Shown in pieces: positions 1 to 8,768 of a DNA stretch of 39,323 nt. Each line of letters begins with the position of its first letter. Positions within the stretch are counted from its first letter, which is position 1. This DNA comes from Spirochaetales bacterium (GTDB lineage Bacteria > Spirochaetota > Spirochaetia > SZUA-6 > JAFGRV01): positions 1 to 39,323 of the forward strand of contig JAFGHO010000071.1 in assembly GCA_016930085.1 (NCBI GenBank). The letters are read 5' to 3'. Made by a program: the position numbers and the translations under genes. The notes beneath the pieces are model-generated. The model saw nothing but the letters and a program-made list of their open reading frames with translations. It was not told the DNA's origin and made no database searches.

Positions 1-1757
1 AGCCGAGATCTTTCGGAGAACTGAAGGTGTTCGCAGATTTTGATGTGTTCCAGGCCGATGTAAAGACGTGCTGGTCTTCAGTCATCACGAATATATCGAC
101 ATATCCTGTTTTTCTCGATACCGGGTACACCTTTGCGCCTGGTTGCGCGTTAAAGGATCCGATCCGTTTCCATGTGGACCAGGAACCGTCCCACTGCTTG
201 CTGTAGACGCGGCCGTTGAGACCGACGGCGAATACGTGAATTCTGTTCTTGTCGCTGGCGATCGCCGAAACCGTTGCGACCGGCTGTCCGATCGAACCAA
301 GGGACCACCACCCTTTCCATGAACCGTAAGCACGGCCCGAATCCCAGGCGGCCGTCCAGACGTTCCCGTCCGTTCCTACGACAAAGGCGTCAAGTAATGA
401 CGAATAGCGAGAGATAAGTGCAGGTTCGGAACCGCACGTTGCAACACCGTTCGCTATCCTCCACCAGCCCTGCCATGCGCCGTTTGACTCGCTGTTGTCC
501 CATGCCGCCGTATAAATACCACCGTCCGAGCCGACAGCCATTACGTTCAATTGTTGCGAACCGCGGACCACGGCAGATACGGAAGAAGCACTCTGGCAGG
601 TAAGAGAACCGATAGTCCACCAGCCGCGGAATCCGGCTGAACCGTCCCGTGCCCTATCCCATGCCGCGGTATAGACGCGGTTGTTCGAGCCGACCGTAAA
701 TACGTCAAGTTTTTCAGGGTGGCGGGAAACGATTTTTACATCGGTACCAGGGGCGGTCACGCCATTAGCGATTTGCCACCAGCCCGCCCAGGAGCTTCCG
801 GTTTTTGCGGCGGTGAGGATCTTGCCGTCGCCGTTAACGCGTACGATGTCGATTCTCGAAGAATCACGGGAGACTGCGTCGGTACGGACGATGAAATTCG
901 GGGGATACATCGTGTAGATTGTATTGAGATCGCCGATGGAAAGCCGAACGTTCTGGCGTGAAAAAGTTGTCCCGTCGAGACGTGTGATTGCCGGTTTCGA
1001 CGTATCATTTTCAAATCCGGTGTAGGACGGGTAGAGCATGATTGACTGCCAGTCGAAATTGTGAAAGTTGAAACCGTCGTAACCGGAAGCAGAATATGTT
1101 TTGAAGTTGTGTTCCTTGTTGTCTAGAATGTTGTCGAAATGGATAGTGATGTAATTGTCCCTGTCCGTACGCGACTGTTCGTGGAACAGACCGAGTGCGT
1201 GTCCGATCTCGTGAACGGCTGTCCCGACCGAATAACCCGTCGCCAGATGGATCGTCTGTTTTTTACCCGTCATCCCTATGGCGGAGGAGTAGTAGCCATC
1301 CGAATCCTTGTTGAAAAAGAAACTGATGTAATTCTTTTCACTGCCGCGCTGCACAAACCTTACACCGAGGCTTCTGTAGTAATCGATTGCCGTGTTGAGG
1401 TTGGTCGTGCTTTTGAGACTCGATTCGATGTTAAAATACACCGTACGGTTCGGCCAGAATACGCTGGATTTTGTTCTACCCGCACCCTTAGAGGCGGAAA
1501 CGTCTTCCGGTTCCAGTACGATATCACCCTGGAAAACACATTTTCCATTGATTTCCTCGTATTCGATTTCCTCGCCGAGATACACGCCTGTTTTGACTGT
1601 TCCCTTTTGTCCGGGAAAGGCAAGGGGCATGGCTGCAGTTTCATTACCGTTTTCATCCGTGTCCGGGGCAGTATTGCCCGAATCAAGTGAGCAGCCTGTA
1701 AACATTAATGCGATGATGAGTGCCAACATGGCACATGTGGTTGTAATTCGATACATT
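1..1757 (-). CDS. Astacin-like metalloprotease lipoprotein with WW-repeat propeller (partial)
   Basis: This is an open frame of 585 codons that runs off the left edge with no stop, so the C-terminus is missing. It begins with a lipoprotein signal whose lipobox ends at Cys22 (LMFTGC). The catalytic domain has the extended zinc motif HEIGHALGLFHE at residues 182-193 (zinc ligands His182, His186 and His192; general base Glu183) and a Met-turn SIMLY at 238-242. This places it with astacin (M12A) metzincins. From about residue 300 there are at least five repeats of roughly 45-60 residues, each with a WxGWWxI-like start and a later VYTAAWD-like end. They resemble the blades of PLL-type lectin propellers. 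The protein is probably an outer-surface or periplasmic protease that binds glycans through the propeller; the substrate is unknown. An AAAGG ribosome site precedes the ATG. The protease call is firm; the lectin function is inferred. Confidence 0.9.
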
Positions 1758-2063
1758 TTCTATACCTTTCTGTAAGAACCATAAAAATTAGTTGCTACCG
1801 GAAACTCCGGCGGATCGAATCGACAGAGTGTCCTTGTACGGATACATACCGCTTCATCTGACTGATGATACAGTCGCCGGCTTGTTTTTACTCTCCGTTT
1901 ACGATCATGATGATAAAGATAGCACCACATGATATTGCTTCGTATGTTAAAGGCGGTATGGTTTTTTATGCTGTTTGGTATGGAAATGGATGGAAAAGAA
2001 ATTCAAGAGATGATCGTGCTGTATTAAGGCGATATATTGCCATAAACACAAAGAAATTGCCTT
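1758..2063. other. Intergenic region upstream of the protease gene
   Basis: About 306 bases lie between the start of the protease gene and the end of the chemoreceptor gene, both on the minus strand. It should hold the protease promoter, but I see no convincing -35/-10 pair. A short hairpin (CCGGA aac TCCGG) sits at about 1799-1811. No coding frame here is credible, and I see no clear terminator for the chemoreceptor gene. Confidence 0.4.
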
Positions 2064-3818
2064 TTATTCCCTGCCGATATGATGTTCCACCGTTATTTCG
2101 GGCTTTTCATCAGTTTTAAACTGATTGATTTCCGCGTCCATACTTGAAATACTCTTTTCGTTATTTTTTCCGATCTCAAGCAAATGAATCATCGAGTCTG
2201 ATATCTGCTTTGCCGTCAGTGCAACTTCTTCTATATTGTTGAGTGTTTGTGTTGAAATACCGGAACCTTGCTGTATGCTGTCATTGATCGAGCGTACGCT
2301 TTTGTTTATTTCGGAAGAACCGGTTTTTATCTCCTCTGTAATGGCTATCAGCGAGCCCAAAGCATTGACGATTTCACGGCTTCCGGATAAAAGTTCGTTC
2401 ATGCTGTAATTTGTCTCCTCCATCGCATCGGCAATTTCGGTGATTCCGCCGGCGAGGATCGAAAACGATTCCCCCGATACCCTGTTCAGTTCGGTTGCCT
2501 GGTTGATATCGTCGACGATTTGTTTGAGGGATTCGTTGATTTGACGCGAATAGGTTCTCGTCTGTTCGGAGAGTTTTCTTATCTCCCCCGCAACGACGGC
2601 GAATCCCCTTCCGGCACTACCGGCGTGTGCGGCTTCAATGGCGGCGTTCATCGAAAGTAAATCGGTCTGTGCTGCGATTCTGTTGATGATTTTGATCATT
2701 TCGAGCATGTGTTCGGTAAATCCGGCGATTTTAGAAACGGATTCCGTTGCTTTCTCCATTTTTTCAAGCCCGTTGTTTGCGGTAACGGAAAGCGTATTCG
2801 ACAATTTTTTTTTGTCTTCGACGACTTTTGAGATGTTCTGAATCGAAGAGGTCATTTCCTCAATTGAAGACGAAGACTCGGAGACTGCGGCGTATTGATT
2901 TTCGATTCTTGATGTGATATTGGACAATGCGGTAACTATCTGTTCGATAGAGGCCGCCGAATTTTGTATTTCTTTATGAAGATTATTGATGATATCCTTG
3001 CTGGACTGAAGGGTGTTGGAAATTTCATTGATACTTGACGATGTTTCTGTGGCGATACCCGTAAGGTCGTGGCCGATATTTTTTGTATCGGCTGAAATGG
3101 ATTTTATGTTGACGATGATTTTTTTTATCGATGAGACAAAGAGATTGAAATTGCCTGCAAGGCGGCCCACCTCGTCGGATGAAGTTATCGAAAGCGATTT
3201 TGTCAAATCCCCTTTCCCCTGAGAGAGATTGTACATGAAACGGGTTACCTGTTTTATTGTTTTAACCAGGCTGTTCGAGAAAATTAATGAAATGGTGAGG
3301 GCTATAACGAGAAAGACGATAAATATGGCGATACTCAAAAAGATAATCAGGCCGATATTGCCATAAAAAGATTCCAATGAATATCCCAATACAAGGTAGC
3401 CGGTTTTTTCGTTTCTGTAGATAACGGGATTTGTAACAATCATTATATTGTCCGCTATGGTACTCGAAGCGCTGTCGGTATCAAGAGTAAAATATTCCCT
3501 GTATTCAGCGCCTTCCTTGAGATTGACTCCCCCTAAAATATTGTTGTTTTTATAGACAAGAATGAATTTCATGTTTTCAAGGAGTTTCATTTCAAGGAGT
3601 TGCTCAAGCAGTTTGTTCTGCACCTCCCAGGCGACGAGACTCGAGATATTGCTACTCGTCAGGCCGACGATCACCTTAATATGATTGTATTTTTCTTTCA
3701 GAGAAAATTGAATGTTGCTATACTGGATAAAAAAGGAAAGAAGTATCGCCACGATGGATATAATGAGAATGACAAAAATGACAATTTTTGCGCGGATCGA
3801 AACCATTCGCTTGCTCAT
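2064..3818 (-). CDS. Methyl-accepting chemotaxis protein
   Basis: This is a 584-residue transmembrane chemoreceptor. A first membrane helix lies at about 9-31 and a second at about 155-180. Between them is a periplasmic sensor region of only about 120 residues. A HAMP linker follows (about 182-235), then a long coiled-coil signalling domain whose conserved hairpin tip is at about 385-420 ([11 protein letters not shown] and [18 protein letters not shown]). The tip is the binding site for CheA and CheW in this family. The C-terminus has no CheR-tethering pentapeptide of the NWETF type. The gene lies 46 bases downstream of a sensor-like lipoprotein gene on the same strand, which suggests one operon and a joint sensory role. 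A GAGGGGG ribosome site precedes the ATG. The ligand cannot be told from sequence. Confidence 0.95.
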   Translation of the reverse strand: MSKRMVSIRAKIVIFVILIISIVAILLSFFIQYSNIQFSLKEKYNHIKVIVGLTSSNISSLVAWEVQNKLLEQLLEMKLLENMKFILVYKNNNILGGVNLKEGAEYREYFTLDTDSASSTIADNIMIVTNPVIYRNEKTGYLVLGYSLESFYGNIGLIIFLSIAIFIVFLVIALTISLIFSNSLVKTIKQVTRFMYNLSQGKGDLTKSLSITSSDEVGRLAGNFNLFVSSIKKIIVNIKSISADTKNIGHDLTGIATETSSSINEISNTLQSSKDIINNLHKEIQNSAASIEQIVTALSNITSRIENQYAAVSESSSSIEEMTSSIQNISKVVEDKKKLSNTLSVTANNGLEKMEKATESVSKIAGFTEHMLEMIKIINRIAAQTDLLSMNAAIEAAHAGSAGRGFAVVAGEIRKLSEQTRTYSRQINESLKQIVDDINQATELNRVSGESFSILAGGITEIADAMEETNYSMNELLSGSREIVNALGSLIAITEEIKTGSSEINKSVRSINDSIQQGSGISTQTLNNIEEVALTAKQISDSMIHLLEIGKNNEKSISSMDAEINQFKTDEKPEITVEHHIGRE

Positions 3819-3864
3819 ATAAAACCCCCTCGGATAGGATATAGATCTCAGGAAATCCGCGTGT

Positions 3865-4539
3865 CTATAATCTGTCTATATTCAATCCGATGGTAATTGT
3901 CCCTATGACTTTACTGGTGTTCGTGCCCTTGACCGGCAGTGATATCTGTACGAGATTCTCCTGAGTACTCTCGTCGTATTCGATCTCATCGATGAATATT
4001 TTTCCGTTTCCATTGTTATATGCGATTGTGAACTTATCTTCGTCACCCTGCCAGAAATCGGATGTTTTGTTGCTTAGCGCGACATTGCATCCCTGAATGT
4101 CCATGACAAAGATTTCCGAATAGAGCATATCTCCGCTTTTCTGGACCTTTCTGAGAAAATCGGATGCCTCATTATCGAGATACGAACGTATGAAATCAGA
4201 GGTTTCTTCGGATTTCCTCCACCGTTCATCCAGTTCATTTATTTTCTCCTGGCTTCTTCCGGCGTTCTCCCTGTTCGATTTTATTATTGTTTCGACAATT
4301 ATCGAGTTCTCTATCCAGTTGAGGATATCGTCATTGATGAGGACCATTATCTTGTTGGTGATAACGGGACTTGTTATTTTGTTTTCGACTTCATACGGCA
4401 TCGAGGCATTACCGGTGCTTTCGCTCCCGGAAGTAATCGATGTGGTATTACCGGATTGAGTGCTTTTCCTTTCACACCCCGATAAAACGAACATGATCAT
4501 TAGGGTCGATAATGTCATCGCAGTAAGCTTCTTCATCAT
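3865..4539 (-). CDS. Cache/PDC-like periplasmic sensor lipoprotein
   Basis: This 224-residue protein has a lipoprotein signal (lipobox FVLSGC, Cys22), followed by a low-complexity Ser/Thr/Gly linker. The rest has the pattern of a PDC/Cache sensor domain: a long N-terminal helix (about 65-140), then a strand-rich part with [13 protein letters not shown] and [17 protein letters not shown]. The Asp-rich FWQGDEDKF stretch is typical of single-Cache sensors. It lies directly upstream of the chemoreceptor gene. A reasonable model is that it binds a small molecule in the periplasm and passes the state to the receptor, but this is inference. The first of two Met codons is preferred because a GGAGG site lies seven bases upstream. 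Base composition matches its neighbours. Confidence 0.8.
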   Translation of the reverse strand: MMKKLTAMTLSTLMIMFVLSGCERKSTQSGNTTSITSGSESTGNASMPYEVENKITSPVITNKIMVLINDDILNWIENSIIVETIIKSNRENAGRSQEKINELDERWRKSEETSDFIRSYLDNEASDFLRKVQKSGDMLYSEIFVMDIQGCNVALSNKTSDFWQGDEDKFTIAYNNGNGKIFIDEIEYDESTQENLVQISLPVKGTNTSKVIGTITIGLNIDRL

Positions 4540-4571
4540 GGTAAATCCTCCTTAAAATGATGTCCCTGTAA

Positions 4572-4600
4572 AGTTTAGTGGATATGGACTGAAAAAACAA
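4572..4600 (-). promoter_or_regulatory. Candidate sigma70 promoter for the sensor lipoprotein / chemoreceptor operon
   Basis: On the minus strand TTGTTT (4600-4595) is followed after 17 bases by TAAACT (4577-4572). The predicted transcription start is about 25 bases upstream of the lipoprotein ATG, leaving room for its GGAGG site. The -35 box is weak, so confidence is moderate. Confidence 0.4.
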
Positions 4601-4971
4601 TAATTAATACGGTTTATTTCAGGCGGTTTATATGCATCGATAATGGTTTTCGAAAAAAACGAACGCATTGATTGCCGCAAAACACTTCATATCAAAGTGA
4701 ATGCCATACGTCATGGACATTGAAAAAAACGGGTACTGGAAAACCCGCATGTGCGTGTTTTCCAGTACCCGCAAGATATATTTTTTACCCAAGGCGGTAG
4801 CTTTTCGGTTTCACGTTATTTCCAGGTCGTTGTCATGTTTAAACCGTAGAGGCCTCTCCTGACTGTTTTCCCGTCTTTTTTAATGATGCGCATGGATATA
4901 CACAAGCAGTGATGACGCTATTTCACGCGGCGTATTTACCGCATGGGCCTGTTTCCCGGGGCCCCGATTCC
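4601..4971. other. Intergenic region with one strong hairpin
   Basis: About 370 bases between the phosphate butyryltransferase gene and the lipoprotein promoter. Apart from the terminator at 4724-4771 I see no gene, repeat or RNA in it. Confidence 0.4.
4724..4771 (-). terminator. Rho-independent terminator, minus strand
   Basis: A perfect 15-base stem (CGGGTACTGGAAAAC at 4730-4744 against GTTTTCCAGTACCCG at 4757-4771) with a self-complementary loop. Read on the minus strand it is followed by seven T residues. It lies about 200 bases downstream of the phosphate butyryltransferase stop, which it should serve. Confidence 0.8.
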
Positions 4972-5874
4972 CTAACGGTAGCAGGAATAAAGCCCCAGAA
5001 TGATTGAATTGATCATGGTTTGCACGGAATCCGCTCTCGAGGTCATGATAATTGGTACCTTCGCCCCAATGAGAATACTCGCCGCATCAGCGTCACCAAA
5101 AAAGGTGAGGGATTTGTAGAGAATATCGGCGGAAATAAGATCCTGCGCCACTAGGACGTCGGCATTACCCGCATAAGGGCTTTTAATTCCTTTTCTTTCG
5201 GCGGCATCCGCGAACAGCGCATTGTCAAGCGCGAGCGGTCCTTCGACCTTTCCGCCCTTTATTGTTCCGCGTTCCGCCATTTTTGAAAGGCATGCGGCAT
5301 CGATTGTTTCAGGCATCGAAGGATTGACCGTTTCCACCGGACTGAGAATGGCAACAACGGGTTTTTCGACCCCCATGTTTTTTACAAAATTAATGACGTT
5401 CTGTACGATATCCTGTTTTTGTTTCAAATCAGGCACGATGTTCAGGGCCGCATGAATGAGAAAAAGAAACCGTTCGAATTTCCGGTGTTTGAATGCAACG
5501 AGTGTCGATAGTATTCGTCCTATGTTGAGATTGTTTTCCTTCATGAGGACTTCCCTTAAAATTTCCCCTGTCTGAATTCCCCCTTTCATGAGAATGTCCG
5601 CTTCGCCCCTGGCAACGATTCTTACCGCATTTTTGGCAATGTTCGACTTTTTTAAGGTATGATTAATCTGATAATACACCAGATCTATTTTTACCTGTTT
5701 CGCGACTTCCTCGATTTCATCCCTGAAGCCGACCAGAATCGGTTCGATCAGCCCTTCCTGTCTGACAAACTCGACAGCCTGCAGAACATAGGGATCATTT
5801 GCCTGACACACGACCAGTTTGAACCTATTTCCAAGATTTTTGATAAACTCGAGTATGTCCTTAAAATCTTTCAC
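4972..5874 (-). CDS. ptb: Phosphate butyryltransferase / acetyltransferase family enzyme
   Basis: A 300-residue cytoplasmic enzyme of the phosphotransacylase family, which moves an acyl group from coenzyme A to phosphate and so leads to ATP formation by an acyl kinase. The C-terminal half has the signature KVEGPLALDNALF (about 209-221), then KGIKSPYAG, ADVLVAQDLISADILYK and VPIIMTSRAD, in the order seen in Ptb proteins. The 300-residue length fits Ptb better than the longer phosphate acetyltransferases. No butyrate kinase gene lies beside it in this window, so the partner kinase must be elsewhere. The start follows a GAGGGG site. It is preceded by a 366-base leader region and may have its own promoter. 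Acyl preference (butyryl, acetyl or branched-chain) cannot be read from sequence. Confidence 0.88.
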   Translation of the reverse strand: MKDFKDILEFIKNLGNRFKLVVCQANDPYVLQAVEFVRQEGLIEPILVGFRDEIEEVAKQVKIDLVYYQINHTLKKSNIAKNAVRIVARGEADILMKGGIQTGEILREVLMKENNLNIGRILSTLVAFKHRKFERFLFLIHAALNIVPDLKQKQDIVQNVINFVKNMGVEKPVVAILSPVETVNPSMPETIDAACLSKMAERGTIKGGKVEGPLALDNALFADAAERKGIKSPYAGNADVLVAQDLISADILYKSLTFFGDADAASILIGAKVPIIMTSRADSVQTMINSIILGLYSCYR

Positions 5875-5939
5875 TTTCCCCTCCTTAGTTTTATAATCAC
5901 TTCTGAGTTTTTGTCTACCTGTTTAGATTCCTCTTCATC

Positions 5940-5962
5940 TGACAGGTCTTCATGGCCTGTCA
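5940..5962 (-). promoter_or_regulatory. Inverted repeat in the ptb leader
   Basis: TGACAGG (5940-5946) and CCTGTCA (5956-5962) form a perfect 7-base inverted repeat around a 9-base spacer, about 65 bases upstream of the ptb start. It may be an operator or an RNA hairpin; no T-run follows, so a terminator is unlikely. Confidence 0.3.
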
Positions 5963-6137
5963 ACCATACCCATTCCTTCTCTTTCCAATGATAGCACTTT
6001 GACTATGCGGATTCAATGCTGATTGTGAGAAGATAGTAATTTAGCTCAGATTTTTTTTAATATCATATATTGTTTTTTATCAAACGTAATTCAATCGTAA
6101 TTCCGGATATTTCCGTTATTGTTCTTTCAGCTATATA

Positions 6138-6166
6138 GTCATACATAATGTCTACTGTATTGTCAA
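6138..6166 (-). promoter_or_regulatory. Candidate sigma70 promoter for ptb
   Basis: On the minus strand a perfect TTGACA (6166-6161) is followed after 17 bases by TATGAC (6143-6138). It would give a leader of about 255 bases before ptb. The stretch 5875-6240 holds no other gene that I can support. Confidence 0.45.
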
Positions 6167-6188
6167 GCCTTTTAATGAAAATTACGAT

Positions 6189-6228
6189 AAAAAAAACGAA
6201 TTTCTCCCTATTATGACTATGAGAGAAA
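6189..6228 (-). terminator. Terminator of the nfnAB operon
   Basis: On the minus strand TTTCTCTC (6228-6221) pairs with GGGAGAAA (6208-6201), with one G-T pair and a 12-base loop. TTCG and a run of eight T residues follow. It starts 13 bases beyond the nfnB stop, so it is well placed to end the nfnAB transcript. Confidence 0.6.
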
Positions 6229-6240
6229 CCGCTAGTTACC

Positions 6241-7695
6241 TTATTGTTTTTCAATAAAAGCGGTATGGATTTCACGGGCGGCTCTTTTCCCGGCCCCCAT
6301 CGCGCTGATGACCGTAGCGGCGCCGGTGACGATATCGCCTCCAGCCCAAACTCGGTCCCTCGACGTTTTACCGGTCTCTTCATCCGCTTCGACGGTACCC
6401 CATTTCGTCCGTACCGGTTCATCGGAGTTACTGAAAACGATCGGGTTGGGACGTGTTCCCAGGGCAACGATCACCGTATCGACATCAATGGCGAACTCGG
6501 AACCTTCGATTGCCACGGGACGTCTTCTTCCGCTTGCATCGGGTTCTCCGAGTTCCATCCTGATGCAGCGCATTCCCGTTACCCAGCCTTTGTCGTTACC
6601 GAGAATTTCGAGGGGATTGACGAGAAAATTGAATCGAACCCCTTCTTCATACGCATTTTCGACTTCCTCCGCCCGTGCGGGCATTTCCGCTTTCGATCTC
6701 CGATAAACGATATGAACCTCGGGCGGGGGACAATTGTCGCGTCTGCTTTTTATCATTCCGAGTCGAAGCGCGCATCTGGCCGCATCCATCGCGACATTAC
6801 CAGCTCCCACAACCGCAATTTTGCGGCCGATTTTGACCGGTGTATCCCATTCGGGGAAAAGATAGCCTTTCATGAGATTTACCCTTGTAAGAAACTCGTT
6901 CGCCGAATACACTCCATTCAGATTTTCTCCAGGTATCCGGAGAAAAAGAGGAAGTCCCGCTCCGGTCCCCAGGAAAACAGCATCGAATCCTTCCTTTTTT
7001 AAAAGCTCATCGAGGGAGTATATTTTCCCGATGACATAGTTGGTCCTTATTTCAACACCAAGACGCTCGATATATTCGATTTCCTTGCGGACAATCTGTT
7101 TCGGAAGACGGAACTCCGGAATTCCGTACACGAGTACACCGCCTGCGACATGAAGCGCCTCGAAAATGACGACGGTATGTCCCCGTTTTGCGCAATCCGC
7201 CGCGCAGGTAAGGCCCGCAGGTCCGGAGCCGACAACGGCGATTCTGTATCCTGTTTTTTGCGTATCTTTAATGGCACCGTTATTTTGAGACAGTTCCCAG
7301 TCCGCCACATACCTCTCGAGACGTCCTATTGCGACACTCCCTTTCTTTTTCCCCAGAATACAGGTAAGTTCACATTGCGTTTCCTGGGGGCACACCCTGC
7401 CGCAGATTGCGGGGAGATTATTCGTACTTTTTATGATACGTGCGGCCTCTTTCAGATCGCCTTTTCTGATTGCCATTATAAATTCAGGGATTGGAACCCC
7501 CACCGGACAACCCTCCTTGCATGTCGGTTTTTTACAATTAAGACAGCGTTCCGCCTCTTTTTTAGCCTCTTCTTCATCATACCCGAGGGCAACCTCGAAA
7601 AAGTCCCGAATGCGTTCATCCGGTTTTTTCAACCTCATGGGTTGCCTTTCGATCATCATCCGTTCCCTGGCAGTCAATTCATCTGATTTACTCAT
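6241..7695 (-). CDS. nfnB: NfnB: NADPH-binding subunit of ferredoxin-NADP oxidoreductase
   Basis: A 484-residue flavoprotein related to the glutamate synthase small chain. With NfnA it couples oxidation of NADPH to reduction of NAD+ and ferredoxin by electron bifurcation (or the reverse). The N-terminus has two iron-sulfur cysteine sets: CLNCKKPTCKEGCP at about 51-64 and CGRVCPQETQCELTC at about 98-112. An FAD-binding VVGSGPAGL lies at about 154-162, and an NADPH-binding VVGAGNVAMDAA at about 296-307. The C-terminal AGGDIVTGAATVISAMGAG is the usual end of the FAD domain. The start is set at 7695, not at upstream in-frame codons, because this ATG overlaps the nfnA stop as ATGA and has a GGACTGGGAAG site in front. 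Some annotations would call it gltA; the NfnA neighbour without a glutamate synthase large subunit argues for NfnB. Confidence 0.93.
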   Translation of the reverse strand: MSKSDELTARERMMIERQPMRLKKPDERIRDFFEVALGYDEEEAKKEAERCLNCKKPTCKEGCPVGVPIPEFIMAIRKGDLKEAARIIKSTNNLPAICGRVCPQETQCELTCILGKKKGSVAIGRLERYVADWELSQNNGAIKDTQKTGYRIAVVGSGPAGLTCAADCAKRGHTVVIFEALHVAGGVLVYGIPEFRLPKQIVRKEIEYIERLGVEIRTNYVIGKIYSLDELLKKEGFDAVFLGTGAGLPLFLRIPGENLNGVYSANEFLTRVNLMKGYLFPEWDTPVKIGRKIAVVGAGNVAMDAARCALRLGMIKSRRDNCPPPEVHIVYRRSKAEMPARAEEVENAYEEGVRFNFLVNPLEILGNDKGWVTGMRCIRMELGEPDASGRRRPVAIEGSEFAIDVDTVIVALGTRPNPIVFSNSDEPVRTKWGTVEADEETGKTSRDRVWAGGDIVTGAATVISAMGAGKRAAREIHTAFIEKQ

Positions 7696-8543
7696 CTTCC
7701 CAGTCCTTTGCACCCTTTCTTTCCACAATAATGGCCGACCGCTTCCTTTTCCTCTTCCAGATAGATGTTCTGCCTGGAAAGGACAAGGTTCCAGTCTACC
7801 TCGTGTCCGTCAAACTCCGGGCCGTCGACGCAGGAGAACATTGTCTTTCCCCCGATGTCGATCCGGCACGCACCGCACATCCCCGTGCCGTCAACCATGA
7901 TTGAATTGAGGCTGACGACAGTCGGCGTGTCAAATTCGTGCGTCGTCGCAGCACAATACTTCATCATAATCGGAGGACCGATCGCCCAGACCCTCTTGAT
8001 CGTGCCATTGCCGTTTTCGAGCTTCTCTTTCAGCGGAATGGTGACGACTCCCTTTTGACCATAGCTGCCGTCATCGGTACAAACGATGATTTCGTCGGAG
8101 ATGTCTCTCATCCGGTCTTCCCAGAAAAGAAGCGATTTGTTGCGAGCGCCGATAATCGATATAAGGTAGTTGCCCGCCGCCTTGAGTTCACGTGCAATCG
8201 GAAAAAGCGGGGCAATACCGACTCCCCCCCCGACGCAGATTACTTTTCCGTAGTTCCGGATTTCCGAAGCGCAGCCGAGCGGTCCCGTGACACTGACGAG
8301 TTTCTCACCGGCTTTCAGGGTGCCTAGATGAATTGTGGTCTTTCCCACTTCCTGAAAGACAAGGGTAATCGTACCGCTGTCTCGGTCATAATCGGCGATG
8401 GTAAGCGGTATTCGTTCCCCTTCTTCAGATATCCGCACAATGACGAACTGTCCCGCTTCTGCCTTTCGGGCGATATCCGGGGCGGCGACGATGATTAATT
8501 TGGTAGAGTCGGAAAATATTTCCCTTGAGATTATCTCAAACAT
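7692..8543 (-). CDS. nfnA: NfnA: NADH-binding subunit of ferredoxin-NADP oxidoreductase
   Basis: A 283-residue subunit of the ferredoxin reductase / dihydroorotate dehydrogenase electron-transfer type. An FAD domain (about 1-95) is followed by an NAD domain with VGGGVGIAPLFPIA (about 104-117). A [2Fe-2S] site follows in DGTGMCGACR (Asp218, Cys223, Cys226) with Cys238 in FSCVDGPEFDGH. An Asp plus three Cys arrangement is the one known for NfnA clusters, and all four candidate ligands are present. It is translationally coupled to nfnB by a four-base overlap. An AAAGGGAG site precedes the ATG. The pair likely balances NADH, NADPH and reduced ferredoxin in a fermentative metabolism, which fits the ptb gene just downstream. 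Confidence 0.93.
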   Translation of the reverse strand: MFEIISREIFSDSTKLIIVAAPDIARKAEAGQFVIVRISEEGERIPLTIADYDRDSGTITLVFQEVGKTTIHLGTLKAGEKLVSVTGPLGCASEIRNYGKVICVGGGVGIAPLFPIARELKAAGNYLISIIGARNKSLLFWEDRMRDISDEIIVCTDDGSYGQKGVVTIPLKEKLENGNGTIKRVWAIGPPIMMKYCAATTHEFDTPTVVSLNSIMVDGTGMCGACRIDIGGKTMFSCVDGPEFDGHEVDWNLVLSRQNIYLEEEKEAVGHYCGKKGCKGLGR

Positions 8544-8745
8544 GCTTTTGATCTCCCTTTATTTATGGAAATAACGGGTAAATAAATGGCGACATTGTAT
8601 AGTTGAGATTGTTACGCAACCTCGATATGCCGGTCGTTCACTCGAAGCGGTTATCCTCATTGGACCGGTCAAAAATATACTTCAGCCGGAATAAGGCAAC
8701 CAGTATAAAAGAAATATATCATATCTTTCAATAGTGCGTCAATAC

Positions 8746-8763
8746 CTGGCAAGCTGTTGCCAG
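8746..8763. repeat. Short perfect hairpin after the PilZ-like gene
   Basis: CTGGCAA (8746-8752), loop GCTG, TTGCCAG (8757-8763). It lies six bases beyond the stop of the PilZ-like gene. No T-run follows on either strand, so it may stabilise an mRNA 3' end rather than terminate transcription. Confidence 0.35.
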
Positions 8764-8768
8764 ATGAA

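Noticed and set aside
6244-7002. Plus-strand frame of 252 codons opposite nfnB
   Set aside because: It is the antisense shadow of a well-conserved gene, with no motif of its own.
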